From an uncultured Geobacter sp. (GTDB lineage: Bacteria; Desulfobacterota; Desulfuromonadia; Geobacterales; CAIOGM01), in assembly GCA_903902855.1 (NCBI GenBank), contig CAIUWK010000036.1, forward strand, positions 1 to 62,679: DNA of 62,679 nucleotides, given 5' to 3'. Each line of letters opens with the position of its first letter. The stretch's first letter is position 1. A program made the position numbers and the translations under genes. This document shows positions 11,151-20,597 of the stretch, piece after piece. The notes under the pieces are model-generated. The model was not told the DNA's origin. It did not search any database and saw only the letters and a program-made list of their open reading frames with translations.

Positions 11151-12455
11151 TTATTCGAAGCGACGGTTATCGAACATTCGACGGGTTTTGCGCTCCGAAC
11201 GGGGAAGTTCACCATAAGGAAGGAGTTCCACCTCGCAGGAGACCATCTGCTTGTGTTTGATGAGTGAGGCAATTGCCTTGGCCAGCTTCTGGTCATCGGT
11301 GGGGGGGGGCTCCTCAGCCCGTTCCACACGGATGGTCATGTAATCCTTGCCGTCGGGACGATGGTCCAGTACCACCTGGAATTCACTCCCCAAACCGGGA
11401 AGTGTGGCCAGATGTTCGTCAATCTGGCCGGGGAAGATGTTGACCCCCCGGAAGATGACTACGTCGTCGGAGCGACCCAGAATCCGGTCATGGCGCGGCA
11501 GGGTACAGCCACAGGGGCACGCACCCGGCACCAGTCGGGTCAGGTCCCGGGTGCGGTAGCGGACCAATGGCGCCCCTTCCTTGCGCAAGGAGGTTACCAC
11601 CATCTCCCCCACCTGTCCGGGTGCAACCGGCAGCAGGGTTTCGGGATCGATGATCTCCAGAATATAGTAATCGGCCCAGTAGTGGATGGCGCCGTTGGCC
11701 GCAGGGTGGCCGCAGGAGAGACCGATGCCGGGACCGTAGAGTTCCGTGAGGCCGGGGATGTCATGCACCGACTCGGCACCCAAGGCGTCGCGGATCTTGG
11801 CCAGCATGGCATCGCTGGAGCGCTCCGCCCCCAGGATAACCTTGCGCACGGCGATCTTGTCCCGCAACCCCCGCTTCTGCACCTCTTCCGCCAGGAGGAG
11901 TCCCATGGAGGCGGTGCAGCAGACCACCGTGGTCTGCAGATCCACCAGAAAACCGGCCTGCATCTCCAGGTTCCCCGGCCCCACCGGTATGGCCATGGCG
12001 CCGAACCGCTCGCATCCCAACTGGAAGCCGATCCCGGCGGTCCAGAGACCGTATCCCACGCAGATCTGCACCCGATCCTCAACCGTTAACCCTGCCATTT
12101 CATAGCAGCGGCCGAACATCTCACCCCAGTCGTCGATATCCTTCTGCGTATAGCAGAGCATCTTCCGCTTCCCCGTGGTGCCGGTGGAGGAGTGGACCCG
12201 CACCAGCTTTTCAAAGGGGACGGAGCGCAAGGGAAAAGGATACTCCGACCGGAGGTCGTCCGCCGTGGTGAAGGGGAGTCGCGAGAGGTCATCAAGAGTG
12301 CGGATATCCGCCGGGGTGATGCCGGAGGCGGTCAGTCTTTCATGATAGAAAGGAGAATTTTCAAAAACATGGGCCACGGTCCACTGCAGCCCCGCCAGTT
12401 GGTGGAGTGCCAGGCCCGCATCATCGGCGGCGACAGGTGGGAAACGTTTCAGCAT
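11151..12455 (-). CDS. paaK: phenylacetate-CoA ligase family protein
   Basis: Adenylate-forming enzyme expected to activate phenylacetate or another arylacetate to its CoA thioester, giving AMP and pyrophosphate. The 434 residues show the AMP-binding signature SSTGTTGKRK (around residues 90-100), the YGPGIGLSCG block, YRTRDLTRLVPG and the Cys pair in PGACPCG common in this family. The start at 12455 has a GGAG site; a longer frame reaches 12482. It sits directly after iorB, a pairing seen in anaerobes that interconvert arylpyruvates, arylacetyl-CoA and arylacetates. Substrate is not determined by sequence. Confidence 0.9.
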   Translation of the reverse strand: MLKRFPPVAADDAGLALHQLAGLQWTVAHVFENSPFYHERLTASGITPADIRTLDDLSRLPFTTADDLRSEYPFPLRSVPFEKLVRVHSSTGTTGKRKMLCYTQKDIDDWGEMFGRCYEMAGLTVEDRVQICVGYGLWTAGIGFQLGCERFGAMAIPVGPGNLEMQAGFLVDLQTTVVCCTASMGLLLAEEVQKRGLRDKIAVRKVILGAERSSDAMLAKIRDALGAESVHDIPGLTELYGPGIGLSCGHPAANGAIHYWADYYILEIIDPETLLPVAPGQVGEMVVTSLRKEGAPLVRYRTRDLTRLVPGACPCGCTLPRHDRILGRSDDVVIFRGVNIFPGQIDEHLATLPGLGSEFQVVLDHRPDGKDYMTIRVERAEEPPPTDDQKLAKAIASLIKHKQMVSCEVELLPYGELPRSERKTRRMFDNRRFE

Positions 12456-12476
12456 GAAGCAAATCTCCGTAAAATC

Positions 12477-12506
12477 TACCACGGAGACACGGAGGCACGG
12501 AGAAAA
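12477..12506. repeat. ACGGAGACACGGAGG-type dispersed repeat
   Basis: The spacer upstream of paaK holds three tandem versions of CACGGAG(A/G). This resembles a short dispersed intergenic repeat common in deltaproteobacterial genomes. Only one copy was noticed in this window. Confidence 0.5.
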
Positions 12507-12545
12507 CCCGATTATTTCCGGACATTCGCATCTGTGGTGAGTTGG

Positions 12546-13061
12546 TTAACCGGTAATACCGGCATGCAGCGCCGCCAGCGCCCCTTCCAGCAGCCTGGGC
12601 TTGGCTGCCAGTTTCACAGCCAGGGCCGCTTCCACCTCCTCCAGGTTACAGAAGAGGAGTCCCGGTTCGGCCAGGGCGCGCCCCAAGACAATAAGGTTCA
12701 CCGCCTGGGGGTTACCCAGAAGCAGCGACGCGGCATCGGCATCAACCGTGAACTGCGCCCTGTCCGGAGAACTGCTGTTGGTCACGCTCCACCCATCCTG
12801 CCGGAGAAAGTGGCTGTGGAGCGCCACCGTTTCCCCCTTGAGGGAGAGGAGTCCGTCCGCCTGGCCCGGTCGGACCAGCGGACTGGTGAAGTTACCGATC
12901 TTCAGGTGGGAGACGACGATTCCCCCCCGCTGGGCCATACCGTGGGTCTCGGAGGTGAGAACCGGCACTCCCCGGGCAATGGCGGTTTCGGCCAGAAGGC
13001 GCGTGATGAAGAGGATACCCTGACCGCCGACACCGGAAATAATGAGCTGCTGTTGAGTCAT
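12546..13061 (-). CDS. iorB: indolepyruvate:ferredoxin oxidoreductase, beta subunit
   Basis: Small subunit of the oxygen-sensitive enzyme that decarboxylates indolepyruvate and other arylpyruvates to arylacetyl-CoA with reduction of ferredoxin, or runs in reverse. The 171-residue protein begins MTQQQLIISGVGGQGILF, the conserved glycine-rich start of the gamma-type domain, and continues with ETHGMAQRGG. The open frame extends to 13259 over the end of iorA, but the homologous start is 13061. It lies between iorA and paaK. Confidence 0.93.
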   Translation of the reverse strand: MTQQQLIISGVGGQGILFITRLLAETAIARGVPVLTSETHGMAQRGGIVVSHLKIGNFTSPLVRPGQADGLLSLKGETVALHSHFLRQDGWSVTNSSSPDRAQFTVDADAASLLLGNPQAVNLIVLGRALAEPGLLFCNLEEVEAALAVKLAAKPRLLEGALAALHAGITG

Positions 13062-13114
13062 AGCTTTTAGCCTTTTATCTTTAGCCTTTATCCTGTTACC
13101 TTCAGCCTTCAGCC
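13062..13114. repeat. degenerate GGCTGAA/GGCTAAA intergenic repeat
   Basis: Read on the minus strand, the iorA-iorB spacer is a run of GGCTGAAG, GGCTAAA and AAGG units starting right after the iorA stop codon. It belongs to the family also seen at 9658, 23293, 23375 and 38570. Confidence 0.55.
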
Positions 13115-14917
13115 TTATACCTGCCCTATGGCCTTTGTGGGGCAGACTTCCAGGCAGACGGCACAGCCGGTACAGATCATCAGATCCACCGTCACCTTGT
13201 TGCTGACTGCGTCGTAGAGCAGGGCCGGACACTCGAACTGACGGGTACAGAGCCGACATCCGGTGCAGGCGGCCGCGTCCACATTCACTTGGGGACGTCG
13301 CGGCTGTTTCACGCTCCGATCCACCAGACAGGGGCTCCTGGCGATGACCACCGCCACCCCATCAGTGTGACTGAAGGTCACCGCCTCTTTCATGAGAGCC
13401 GTAAACGCGGGGAGATCCAGGGGATCACCGGTGCGGCAAAATTGAACCCCGCACCCCCGCACCAGTTCTTCAATATTCACCGATCGACCCTGCGGGGTGC
13501 CGTGGGCCGGGGTCGGCTGGTTACCGGTCATGGCCGTGGTACTGTTGTCCAGGATGGTCAGGACGAACCGGGCCCCCTGGACCACCGCATCCACCAGCGG
13601 GGGGATGCAGGCATGAAAAAAGGTGGAATCTCCCACAGTGGCGACGATATCCCGCTCCTGACCGGTGATCCGGTATGCCTGGTAAAACCCTGCGGCCTGT
13701 CCCACCGCCCCCCCCATGCAGAGGACCGTGTCCACCCCACCCAGATTGAGACCCAGGGTATAGCAGCCGATGTCCGAAGGGTAGATCCCCTTGGGAGCCG
13801 CCTTCTTGATGGCGTAAAAGCTGGCGCGGTGGGGACAGCCGGGACAAAGAGTGGGGCGGCGCCCCCCTCCCGTGGGGGGGGTGAACTGCATCGGTGCCGG
13901 CAGACCGGCAAACTCCGCCAGAAGACGCTCCACAATCTCGGGGAGGAGTTCGCCCGCTTCGGGCACGACGCCGGAGAGTTTCCCCCTGACCCGTGACCGG
14001 TCACGCAACTGCATCTCGATGACCCCGGTGGTCTCCTCCAAAACCAGCAACTCGTCATAGGAGGCGATGATCTCGTCAATGAACGCCGTATGGAGAGGAT
14101 AAGGCTGAACCACCTGAAAAAACGGCAGCTCATCCCAGAGCCCCAGCGCCTGCAGGAGCTCACGGGCGTGGGCCGCAGCAACCCCGGAGGCGATGACCCC
14201 CCTCTTTCCCCCTGCCCCGGGATTGAGGCGTAAGGGGGCGGTGGGTTCCCAGGCCGCGATCTGCCGGAGCTTTTCGTTCAGCTCCAGGTGCAGCCGGTAG
14301 CGGTGAACCGGGGTGGCGGCCCAGCGGGAAGGCTCCTTCTGAAAATCCGCAACCCGATTGAGCCGCTGCAGCGGTCCGGGCGCAATATCCTGACAGGCAT
14401 GGCAGACCCTGGTGGTGGGGCGAAGCATCACAGGGATCCGGAACGCCTCGGAGAGTTCAAAGGCCTTCCCTGCCAGCTCCCCGGCTTCCGCAGGCGACGA
14501 CGGATCCAGGACCGGAACCTTGTACAACATGGCCATGAGACGGGAATCCTGTTCGGTCTGGGACGAATGGGGCCCCGGATCATCGGCGCAGACCACCACG
14601 AAACCACCCACGGTACCCAGATAGGCGGCGCTGGCCAGCGGGTCGGCGGCCACGTTGAGTCCCACCTGCTTCATGGCGGTAACGGCCCGCAGTCCGCTCT
14701 GGCTGGCGGCATAGGCGATCTCGAAGGCAACCTTTTCGTTCACCGCCCATTCCACATGCATGGGCAACTCTTCCGCCTGCTGCAGAGCCTTGATGACTGC
14801 CAGAATCTCCGAAGCCGGGGTCCCCGGATAGGAGGTCGCCACGGCGCAACCATGCTCCACGAGCCCCCGGGCCAGCGCCTCGTTCCCCTGCATCAGTACT
14901 CTCTGCGTCTCACTCAT
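13115..14917 (-). CDS. iorA: indolepyruvate:ferredoxin oxidoreductase, alpha subunit
   Basis: Large, TPP-dependent subunit partnering iorB. The 600 residues carry an N-terminal pyrimidine-binding domain (SYPGTPASEI, MKQVGLNVAADP), a TPP-binding domain (GDSTFFHACIPP, then a LDNSTTAMTG segment) and a C-terminal ferredoxin domain with CTGCRLCTRQFEC and CTGCAVCLEVCP, that is two 4Fe-4S clusters. The start at 14917 has an AAGGA site; the frame is open to 14941. It lies 20 bases after trpC, so it is probably co-transcribed with trpEGDC. Confidence 0.95.
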   Translation of the reverse strand: MSETQRVLMQGNEALARGLVEHGCAVATSYPGTPASEILAVIKALQQAEELPMHVEWAVNEKVAFEIAYAASQSGLRAVTAMKQVGLNVAADPLASAAYLGTVGGFVVVCADDPGPHSSQTEQDSRLMAMLYKVPVLDPSSPAEAGELAGKAFELSEAFRIPVMLRPTTRVCHACQDIAPGPLQRLNRVADFQKEPSRWAATPVHRYRLHLELNEKLRQIAAWEPTAPLRLNPGAGGKRGVIASGVAAAHARELLQALGLWDELPFFQVVQPYPLHTAFIDEIIASYDELLVLEETTGVIEMQLRDRSRVRGKLSGVVPEAGELLPEIVERLLAEFAGLPAPMQFTPPTGGGRRPTLCPGCPHRASFYAIKKAAPKGIYPSDIGCYTLGLNLGGVDTVLCMGGAVGQAAGFYQAYRITGQERDIVATVGDSTFFHACIPPLVDAVVQGARFVLTILDNSTTAMTGNQPTPAHGTPQGRSVNIEELVRGCGVQFCRTGDPLDLPAFTALMKEAVTFSHTDGVAVVIARSPCLVDRSVKQPRRPQVNVDAAACTGCRLCTRQFECPALLYDAVSNKVTVDLMICTGCAVCLEVCPTKAIGQV

Positions 14918-14937
14918 GAAATCGTCCTTTACGCCGT

Positions 14938-15744
14938 TCACTCCGAACCGAGCAGCTCATCCAGTTTGGCCCCCATATCCTCTTCCCGCATGAGCGATTC
15001 GCCGATAAGGAAGCCGCCGGCACCCACAGTAAGGAGTCGGTCGATATGGGCGCGGGTAACAATGCCGCTCTCGGAGACCACGAACCGCTCCGCCGGGATT
15101 CGGGGGATGAGCCGTTCGGTCACCCCCAGATCGGTGACGAAGCTCCGGAGGTCGCGGTTATTGATGCCGATGAGCTCGCACTCCGTGGCCAGCGCCTTTT
15201 CCAGGTCAGCCTCATCGTGGACCTCCAGTAGGACGTCCAGAAAGAGCTCTTGCGCCACTCCGGCCAACTCCGCCAGCTGATCCGGCTCCAGGATGGCGGC
15301 GATGAGGAGTATGGCATCGGCGCCGGCGGCCCGGGCCTCATAAATCTGGTACGGATCGATAATAAAATCCTTGCGCAGGAGCGGCAGCCCCACCCGCTCC
15401 CGGATAAGCCCCAGATAACGGAGGTTCCCCAGGAAGAACCGCTCATCCGTGAGGACCGAGAGACAACTGGCGCCATGGGCCTCGTAGGTCATGGCGATCT
15501 CCACGGGATCGAAATCGGCCCGGATGATCCCCTTGCTGGGGGAACCCTTTTTCACCTCGGCGATGACCGTGGTCCACCCCGAATCATGGGCCGAGCGGAG
15601 CGCCGCAATAAAGCCGCGGGGGACATCCTCGGCATCGGAGGCGCGCCTCTTCACCGACTCCAGGGTTTCGTCGCGCCGCAGAAGCGCGACCTCTTCCTTC
15701 TTATGGTCAACTATGGTGGCGAGGATATCGGGGAGGTTGTTCAT
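14938..15744 (-). CDS. trpC: indole-3-glycerol phosphate synthase
   Basis: Closes the indole ring from carboxyphenylamino-deoxyribulose phosphate. The 268-residue barrel shows EVKKGSPSKGII (about residues 63-74), LLRKDFIIDPYQIYEA, EVHDEADLEKA, GINNRDLRSF and the C-terminal VSESGI block. All are expected catalytic or phosphate-binding regions. It sits between trpD and iorA on the minus strand. Confidence 0.96.
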   Translation of the reverse strand: MNNLPDILATIVDHKKEEVALLRRDETLESVKRRASDAEDVPRGFIAALRSAHDSGWTTVIAEVKKGSPSKGIIRADFDPVEIAMTYEAHGASCLSVLTDERFFLGNLRYLGLIRERVGLPLLRKDFIIDPYQIYEARAAGADAILLIAAILEPDQLAELAGVAQELFLDVLLEVHDEADLEKALATECELIGINNRDLRSFVTDLGVTERLIPRIPAERFVVSESGIVTRAHIDRLLTVGAGGFLIGESLMREEDMGAKLDELLGSE

Positions 15745-15795
15745 TGATGGCCGTGATCCTTTCTTTATAAAAAATTTCCCGGAGAGGGAGTCAGT

Positions 15796-16848
15796 TTACT
15801 CGTTGGTCATGACGGCCAGTCGTCCCATGACGGCCAGGGCCTCCCCCGAATCGATGGCTGCCCCCGCCATCCGTACCCCTTCCCGAAGGTCATCGGTTTT
15901 TCCGGCGGCCACCAGGGCGAAGGCGGCATTGACCAGGACGATATCCCGCTTCGCCCCTTTCCGGCCGGTGAGGACCTCCCTGACGATGACGGCGTTTTCC
16001 GCGGCATTGCCGCCACGGAGCTCCGCCATGCTGCAGCGGGAAAAGCCGAGCTCCTCCGGGGCAAACCGACGGAGCTGAACACCGGCGGTGGTAACCTCGG
16101 CAAGAGCGGTCTCGGTGGTGAGGGTGATCTCGTCCATGCCGTCCAGCCCATGAACGACAAAGCCCCGTTTGCACCCGAGCTTGTAAAGAACCTGGGCCAG
16201 CGTCACCACCAGATCTTCCCGGTAGACCCCCATGACCTGGCACTGGGCGCCCGCCGGATTGGTCAGGGGTCCCAGGATATTGAAGATGGTCCGGATGCCG
16301 ATCTCCCGCCGCGGACCGATGGCGTGCTTCATGGCGCCGTGGAGTGCCGGCGCAAAGAGAAAGCCGATACCGATCCGGGAAATACACCGCTCCACCACCT
16401 GAGGTGGGACATCCAGATTGACCCCCAGAGACTCCAACACATCGGCGCTGCCGCAGATGGAGGAGACCGACCGATTGCCGTGCTTGGCCACCTTGACGCC
16501 GCAGGCGGCCACCACGAAGGAGACAGTGGTGGAGATGTTGAAGGTGTTGGTGCCGTCCCCCCCGGTCCCCACCACATCCAGGATCGTCTCCTGGTCGATA
16601 TTGATGTCATCCCGGTCCATATCCAGGACGTCCCGTCCCACCCGGATGGGGGTGACCCGGTCCCGCATGACCCGGGCCGCGCCGGTGATCTCTTCCACCG
16701 TTTCCCCCTTCATCCGGAGGGCGGTGATGAAGGCGCTGATCTGGGCGGGAGTCGCCTCCCCTGACATGATCTGGTTCATGACTTCGATCATCTCCCCCTC
16801 GGAGAGGTCGAGGCGATCGACAACTTTGGCAATGGCTTTACGGATCAT
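15796..16848 (-). CDS. trpD: anthranilate phosphoribosyltransferase
   Basis: Transfers phosphoribosyl from PRPP to anthranilate. The 350 residues include [14 protein letters not shown] (PRPP-binding, about residues 88-101), KHGNRSVSS and the [13 protein letters not shown] segment. An AGGGGA site precedes the ATG. The gene starts 12 bases after the Uma2-family gene that interrupts the usual trpG-trpD junction. Confidence 0.96.
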   Translation of the reverse strand: MIRKAIAKVVDRLDLSEGEMIEVMNQIMSGEATPAQISAFITALRMKGETVEEITGAARVMRDRVTPIRVGRDVLDMDRDDINIDQETILDVVGTGGDGTNTFNISTTVSFVVAACGVKVAKHGNRSVSSICGSADVLESLGVNLDVPPQVVERCISRIGIGFLFAPALHGAMKHAIGPRREIGIRTIFNILGPLTNPAGAQCQVMGVYREDLVVTLAQVLYKLGCKRGFVVHGLDGMDEITLTTETALAEVTTAGVQLRRFAPEELGFSRCSMAELRGGNAAENAVIVREVLTGRKGAKRDIVLVNAAFALVAAGKTDDLREGVRMAGAAIDSGEALAVMGRLAVMTNE

Positions 16849-16860
16849 AAAAATCCCCTT

Positions 16861-17442
16861 TTATTCCCTGAAAACCAGCGGCAGGTCGATGACGAGTTCC
16901 GGCAGGATTCCGACGGTAAGCTTGTCATCCGGTCCGTAGATGTCAGGACGACCATACCGGTTATCGCTCCCCAGCTGGTAGACATGGACGATCTGTGCCT
17001 CCGGGTTAACAATCCAGTACTCTTTCACTCCGTGCCGTTCGTAGAGGAGAAATTTCTCCTTTATATCTTTGCGAGCAGTGGATGGAGAGAGGATCTCCGC
17101 CACCATGTCAGGAGCGCCGACACAACCGGCTCCGTCAAGTTTTTTCCGGTCGCAGACGACAACGATATCAGGTTGCACCACGTTGGAGACGTCATCATTC
17201 TCTTCACCTTCTTCAGCAAGTCTGACGTCAAAGGGGGCAATGAATACCTTGCACGGCTTGTCCAGGAGGTACGTGGCGATTTCACGAAAGATCTCTCCAG
17301 CAATATCCTGATGCCGCTGTGATGGTGCCGGACTCATGGCGTAGGCGTTGCCGGCGATGATTTCCCACCGCTCTCCATCCGGCCATTCACGATATTCCCG
17401 ATAACTCCATTTCTCATCCGGACGAATCCTTGGCAAAGCCAT
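16861..17442 (-). CDS. Uma2 family (DUF820) putative nuclease inside the trp operon
   Basis: A 193-residue protein of the Uma2/DUF820 family, which has a PD-(D/E)XK nuclease fold. The family pattern is clear: ERWEIIAGNAYAMSPAPS, then VVQPDIVVVCD, PDMVAEILSPSTARKD, and KEYWIVNPEAQIVHVY. The Asp of QPDIVV and the Glu of AEILSPST, with the following Lys residues, are the likely active-site remnants. The start at 17442 has an AGGAG site. It lies 20 bases after trpG and 12 before trpD, so it must be co-transcribed. The function of the family is unsettled; a role in tryptophan synthesis is not implied. Confidence 0.88.
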   Translation of the reverse strand: MALPRIRPDEKWSYREYREWPDGERWEIIAGNAYAMSPAPSQRHQDIAGEIFREIATYLLDKPCKVFIAPFDVRLAEEGEENDDVSNVVQPDIVVVCDRKKLDGAGCVGAPDMVAEILSPSTARKDIKEKFLLYERHGVKEYWIVNPEAQIVHVYQLGSDNRYGRPDIYGPDDKLTVGILPELVIDLPLVFRE

Positions 17443-17462
17443 ACTCTCTCCTCTCGGACCAG

Positions 17463-18032
17463 CTACCTGCTCATCTCCAGGAAATTTTTCAGAAGCTCCA
17501 TCCCCCCCACCGTCAGGATCGACTCGGGGTGAAACTGTACCCCCCAAACCGGCAGATCTCGATGCGCCACCCCCATGATCTCCCCCTCTTCCACCCAGGC
17601 GGTGACCTCCAGACAGGCAGGAAGCGTGGATCGCTCCACCACCAGGGAGTGATACCTGGTGGCGTCGAAGGGGTTCGAGAGCCCCCGGAAGAGCCCCTCA
17701 TCGTTATGATGAATGGGGGAGGTCTTGCCGTGCATGAGGGTGGCACTGCGGACCACGTTGCCGCCGAAGGCCGCGCCGATGGCCTGATGGCCGAGACAGA
17801 CCCCCAGAAGCGGAATCTTCCCGGCAAAATGCCGGATAGCCGCCACGGAGATCCCCGCCTCTTCCGGCGAACAGGGGCCGGGGGAGACGACGATCCGCTC
17901 CGGCTGTAACGCCTCGATCTCCGGGATGGTGATCCGGTCGTTGCGGTGGACCCGGACATCCTCACCCAACTCCCCCAGGTACTGGACGATGTTGTAAGTG
18001 AAGGAGTCATAATTATCGATCATCAGTAGCAT
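17463..18032 (-). CDS. trpG: anthranilate synthase glutamine amidotransferase subunit
   Basis: Supplies ammonia from glutamine to TrpE. The 189-residue class I amidotransferase shows the start [14 protein letters not shown], the nucleophile Cys in [10 protein letters not shown] (about residue 79) and the C-terminal VQFHPES catalytic His/Glu. It is separate from trpE, 121 bases downstream. The same subunit may also serve para-aminobenzoate synthesis, as in many bacteria. Confidence 0.95.
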   Translation of the reverse strand: MLLMIDNYDSFTYNIVQYLGELGEDVRVHRNDRITIPEIEALQPERIVVSPGPCSPEEAGISVAAIRHFAGKIPLLGVCLGHQAIGAAFGGNVVRSATLMHGKTSPIHHNDEGLFRGLSNPFDATRYHSLVVERSTLPACLEVTAWVEEGEIMGVAHRDLPVWGVQFHPESILTVGGMELLKNFLEMSR

Positions 18033-18153
18033 TGATTACCCAGCCTATGGGACGCATGATTTTCGGTGCTGCAGAGCAGCAAGGGGAGGCGACAGGGGAA
18101 CATATATAGACGTTTTAGCCGGCTAATTCAAGAAAGTTCTAGCGGAGTTACGG

Positions 18154-19632
18154 TCATTCCAGCCCCTTCTCCGCGATCTCGATGGCCCGGATCACCGCCA
18201 TGGCCTTGTTCACCGTCTCCTGATACTCCGTTGCCGGGTCCGAATCGGCCACGATCCCCGCGCCGGCCTGAAGGTGGAACCTGCCGTCCTTCACCACCAG
18301 GGTCCGGATGGCGATGGCCAGGTCCATGTTGCCGGAAAAGGAGACATACCCCACGGCACCGCCGTAGATCTCCCGGCGGACCGGTTCCAGCTCGTCGATG
18401 ATCTCCATGGCCCGCACCTTGGGGGCACCGGAGAGGGTCCCGGCCGGAAAAGTGGCCCGCACCAGGTCAAAGGCGTCCAGGCCGCTGTTCAGTTCACCGC
18501 AAACGTTGGAGACGATGTGCATGACATGGGAGTAACGCTCCACCACCATCAGTTCCGTCACCTTCACCGTGCCGGTCCGACAGACCCGTCCCAGGTCGTT
18601 GCGTCCCAGATCCACCAGCATGACATGCTCGGCCCGCTCCTTGGGGTCGGCCAGGAGCTCTTCCCCCAGAAGCCGGTCCTCTTCCGGACTCTTCCCCCGG
18701 GGGCGGGTCCCGGCGATGGGACGCAGTTCCACCCGCTCCCCCTCTTTCCGGACCATGACCTCCGGCGAGGCCCCCACCACCAGGGTATCGTCGCATCGGA
18801 GAAAAAACATGTAGGGAGAGGGGTTCAATGTTCGGAGCACCCGGTAGACATCAAAGGGGTCGGCGGAAACATTGCCGGAGAAGCGCTGGGAGAGGACCAC
18901 CTGAATGATATCCCCGGCCCGGACATACTCCTTGGCCCGGTTCACCGAATCCTCGAACTCCTTGCGGGAAATATTGGAGGCAAAGGAAACCGTGCCGGCA
19001 GCTGCTGTAGCAACAGGGGGGGGAAGGGGTGAACGGAGCCGCAGGATCAGCGACTCGATCTTGGCTGTGGCCTCGGCGTAAGCCGCTTCGATTGAAACTG
19101 CGCCGTCCAGGTGGGCATTGGAGACTACCTTGATCTTCTGGGACATGGTGTCGAAGATGATGATGGTATCGGTAATCAGGAAGAGTGAGTCCCAGCCGCC
19201 GATGACCGCCGGCTTGTCCGTGGGGAGCCGTTCGAAATGGCGGACCATGTCGTAGCCGAAGTACCCCACGGCGCCGCCGAAAAAGCGGGGGAGCCCCTCA
19301 ATTTCCACCGGAGTGTACCGGGCCAGAAGATCCCGGACCACTGCCGGCGGGTCATCGGTCTCTATCCGCTCGATCTCCTTCCCTTCCTCCAGAACCTCCA
19401 CACTGTTTCCCCGGGAGCGGACCACAATGGAGGGAGATGAACCGAGGAAGGTGTAACGGGCCCACTTTTCTCCCCCCTCGATACTCTCCAGGAGAAACGA
19501 ATAGCGGCCGTCATCGATCTTCCGGAAGGCGGTGACCGGGGTATCCATATCGGCCATGATCTCCCGATAAACGGGGATCAGGGTGCCGTGGCCTGCAAGC
19601 TGCTGAAAGGTGTGAAGATCAGGTGAATACAT
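18154..19632 (-). CDS. trpE: anthranilate synthase component I
   Basis: Makes anthranilate from chorismate with ammonia from TrpG. The 492-residue chorismate-binding protein shows the LLESIEGGEKWARYTFLG motif of the feedback region, IQVVLSQRF, RPIAGTRPRG, HVMLVDLGRNDLGRV and TFPAGTLSGAPKVRAM. The start at 19632 follows a GGAG site; the frame is open to 19674. It is the first gene of the long trp operon, behind a good promoter. No tryptophan-rich leader peptide was found upstream, so control may be by feedback inhibition or a repressor. Confidence 0.96.
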   Translation of the reverse strand: MYSPDLHTFQQLAGHGTLIPVYREIMADMDTPVTAFRKIDDGRYSFLLESIEGGEKWARYTFLGSSPSIVVRSRGNSVEVLEEGKEIERIETDDPPAVVRDLLARYTPVEIEGLPRFFGGAVGYFGYDMVRHFERLPTDKPAVIGGWDSLFLITDTIIIFDTMSQKIKVVSNAHLDGAVSIEAAYAEATAKIESLILRLRSPLPPPVATAAAGTVSFASNISRKEFEDSVNRAKEYVRAGDIIQVVLSQRFSGNVSADPFDVYRVLRTLNPSPYMFFLRCDDTLVVGASPEVMVRKEGERVELRPIAGTRPRGKSPEEDRLLGEELLADPKERAEHVMLVDLGRNDLGRVCRTGTVKVTELMVVERYSHVMHIVSNVCGELNSGLDAFDLVRATFPAGTLSGAPKVRAMEIIDELEPVRREIYGGAVGYVSFSGNMDLAIAIRTLVVKDGRFHLQAGAGIVADSDPATEYQETVNKAMAVIRAIEIAEKGLE

Positions 19633-19689
19633 CGGCTCTCCGGAATAACGTTCGGAATGGTATCGAAACAGCAAAAAATAAAGAGGTGC

Positions 19690-19718
19690 AAACTACCACT
19701 CCCCCCTCACACTGTCAA
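19690..19718 (-). promoter_or_regulatory. sigma-70 promoter of the trp operon
   Basis: On the minus strand a consensus TTGACA (19713-19718) and a weak TAGTTT (19690-19695) have a 17-base spacer, leaving a leader of about 50 bases before trpE. The leader is too short for a classical attenuator. Confidence 0.6.
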
Positions 19719-19771
19719 GAACAGGGCAAAATTCGGGCAAAAGCACTTTATCCCGAAAAACACCAAGAAAA

Positions 19772-19816
19772 TTTACAGGGATGAACAGGATGGACACCTG
19801 TATCTCCCTGTTAAAT
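19772..19816. repeat. ACAGGGATnnACAGGAT dispersed repeat, inverted pair
   Basis: TTTACAGGGATG and its partner TCCCTGTTAAA face each other across about 20 bases between trpE and tlyA. The same motif family occurs at 36695-36807 and 50271-50307. Confidence 0.6.
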
Positions 19817-19850
19817 AGTCTTTCTCTGTGGTTCAACTGCCGTCAGTTGC

Positions 19851-20588
19851 TCATCCCCGTTTCAGCAGCATCAGAAACTCCCGGTTCCCCTTGGGACCGG
19901 TGATGGGTGATTCCACCAGACCGCGAACGGTTAATCCCAGAAGAACGGCCTCAGCCGCCACCTCGTCGATGACCCGTCGATGTTGCGCCTCATCCCGGAC
20001 TACCCCCCCCTTCCCCACTTCCCCCTTCCCCACCTGAAACTGGGGCTTGATCAGCGCCACGATGAAGCCGTCGTCACGGATGAGCCGAAGCACCGAGGGG
20101 AGTATTTTTTCCAGGGAGATGAAAGAGGCATCGATGACCGCCAGATCGGTGAACGTGCCGAGGGTCGCCGGCTCCAGGTAGCGGATATTGCTCTTTTCCA
20201 GATTGACCACCCGGGGATCTTCCCGGAGTTTCCAGGCCAGTTGACCGTATCCCACATCCACGGCAAAGACCCTGGCCGCCCCCCGCTGGAGGAGACAATC
20301 GGTGAACCCCCCGGTGGAGGCCCCCACATCCAGGGCGGTGAGCCCGGTAACGTCGATGGCGAACTCATCCAGAGCCTTCTGCAACTTGAGCCCGCCGCGG
20401 CTGACAAAAGGGAGCGGTTCCCCTTTCAGCCGAATTTCAGCGTCCAGGGGAACCATCTGGCCGGCTTTCTGAACCGTATGATCCCCCACCACCACCTGAC
20501 CGGCCATGATGAGAGCCCGCGCCTTCTCCCGGGAGGGGGCTAGCCCCCGTTCCGTCACCAGCTTGTCGATCCGTTCTTTTGCTGACAT
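19851..20588 (-). CDS. tlyA: TlyA family rRNA methyltransferase/haemolysin-like protein
   Basis: Predicted S-adenosylmethionine-dependent ribose 2'-O-methyltransferase acting on rRNA. The 245 residues have an N-terminal S4 RNA-binding domain (about 1-60, with [17 protein letters not shown]), then an FtsJ-like domain with [12 protein letters not shown], the SAM site [21 protein letters not shown] and [11 protein letters not shown]. The protein matches the family in length. No clear ribosome site is seen upstream of the ATG. It is followed upstream by a small hypothetical gene in the same direction. Confidence 0.92.
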   Translation of the reverse strand: MSAKERIDKLVTERGLAPSREKARALIMAGQVVVGDHTVQKAGQMVPLDAEIRLKGEPLPFVSRGGLKLQKALDEFAIDVTGLTALDVGASTGGFTDCLLQRGAARVFAVDVGYGQLAWKLREDPRVVNLEKSNIRYLEPATLGTFTDLAVIDASFISLEKILPSVLRLIRDDGFIVALIKPQFQVGKGEVGKGGVVRDEAQHRRVIDEVAAEAVLLGLTVRGLVESPITGPKGNREFLMLLKRG

Positions 20589-20597
20589 ATTCTAAGG

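Noticed and set aside
19633..19700. Tryptophan-rich leader peptide and attenuator before trpE
   Set aside because: The transcript leader from the likely promoter is only about 50 bases and has no run of Trp codons.
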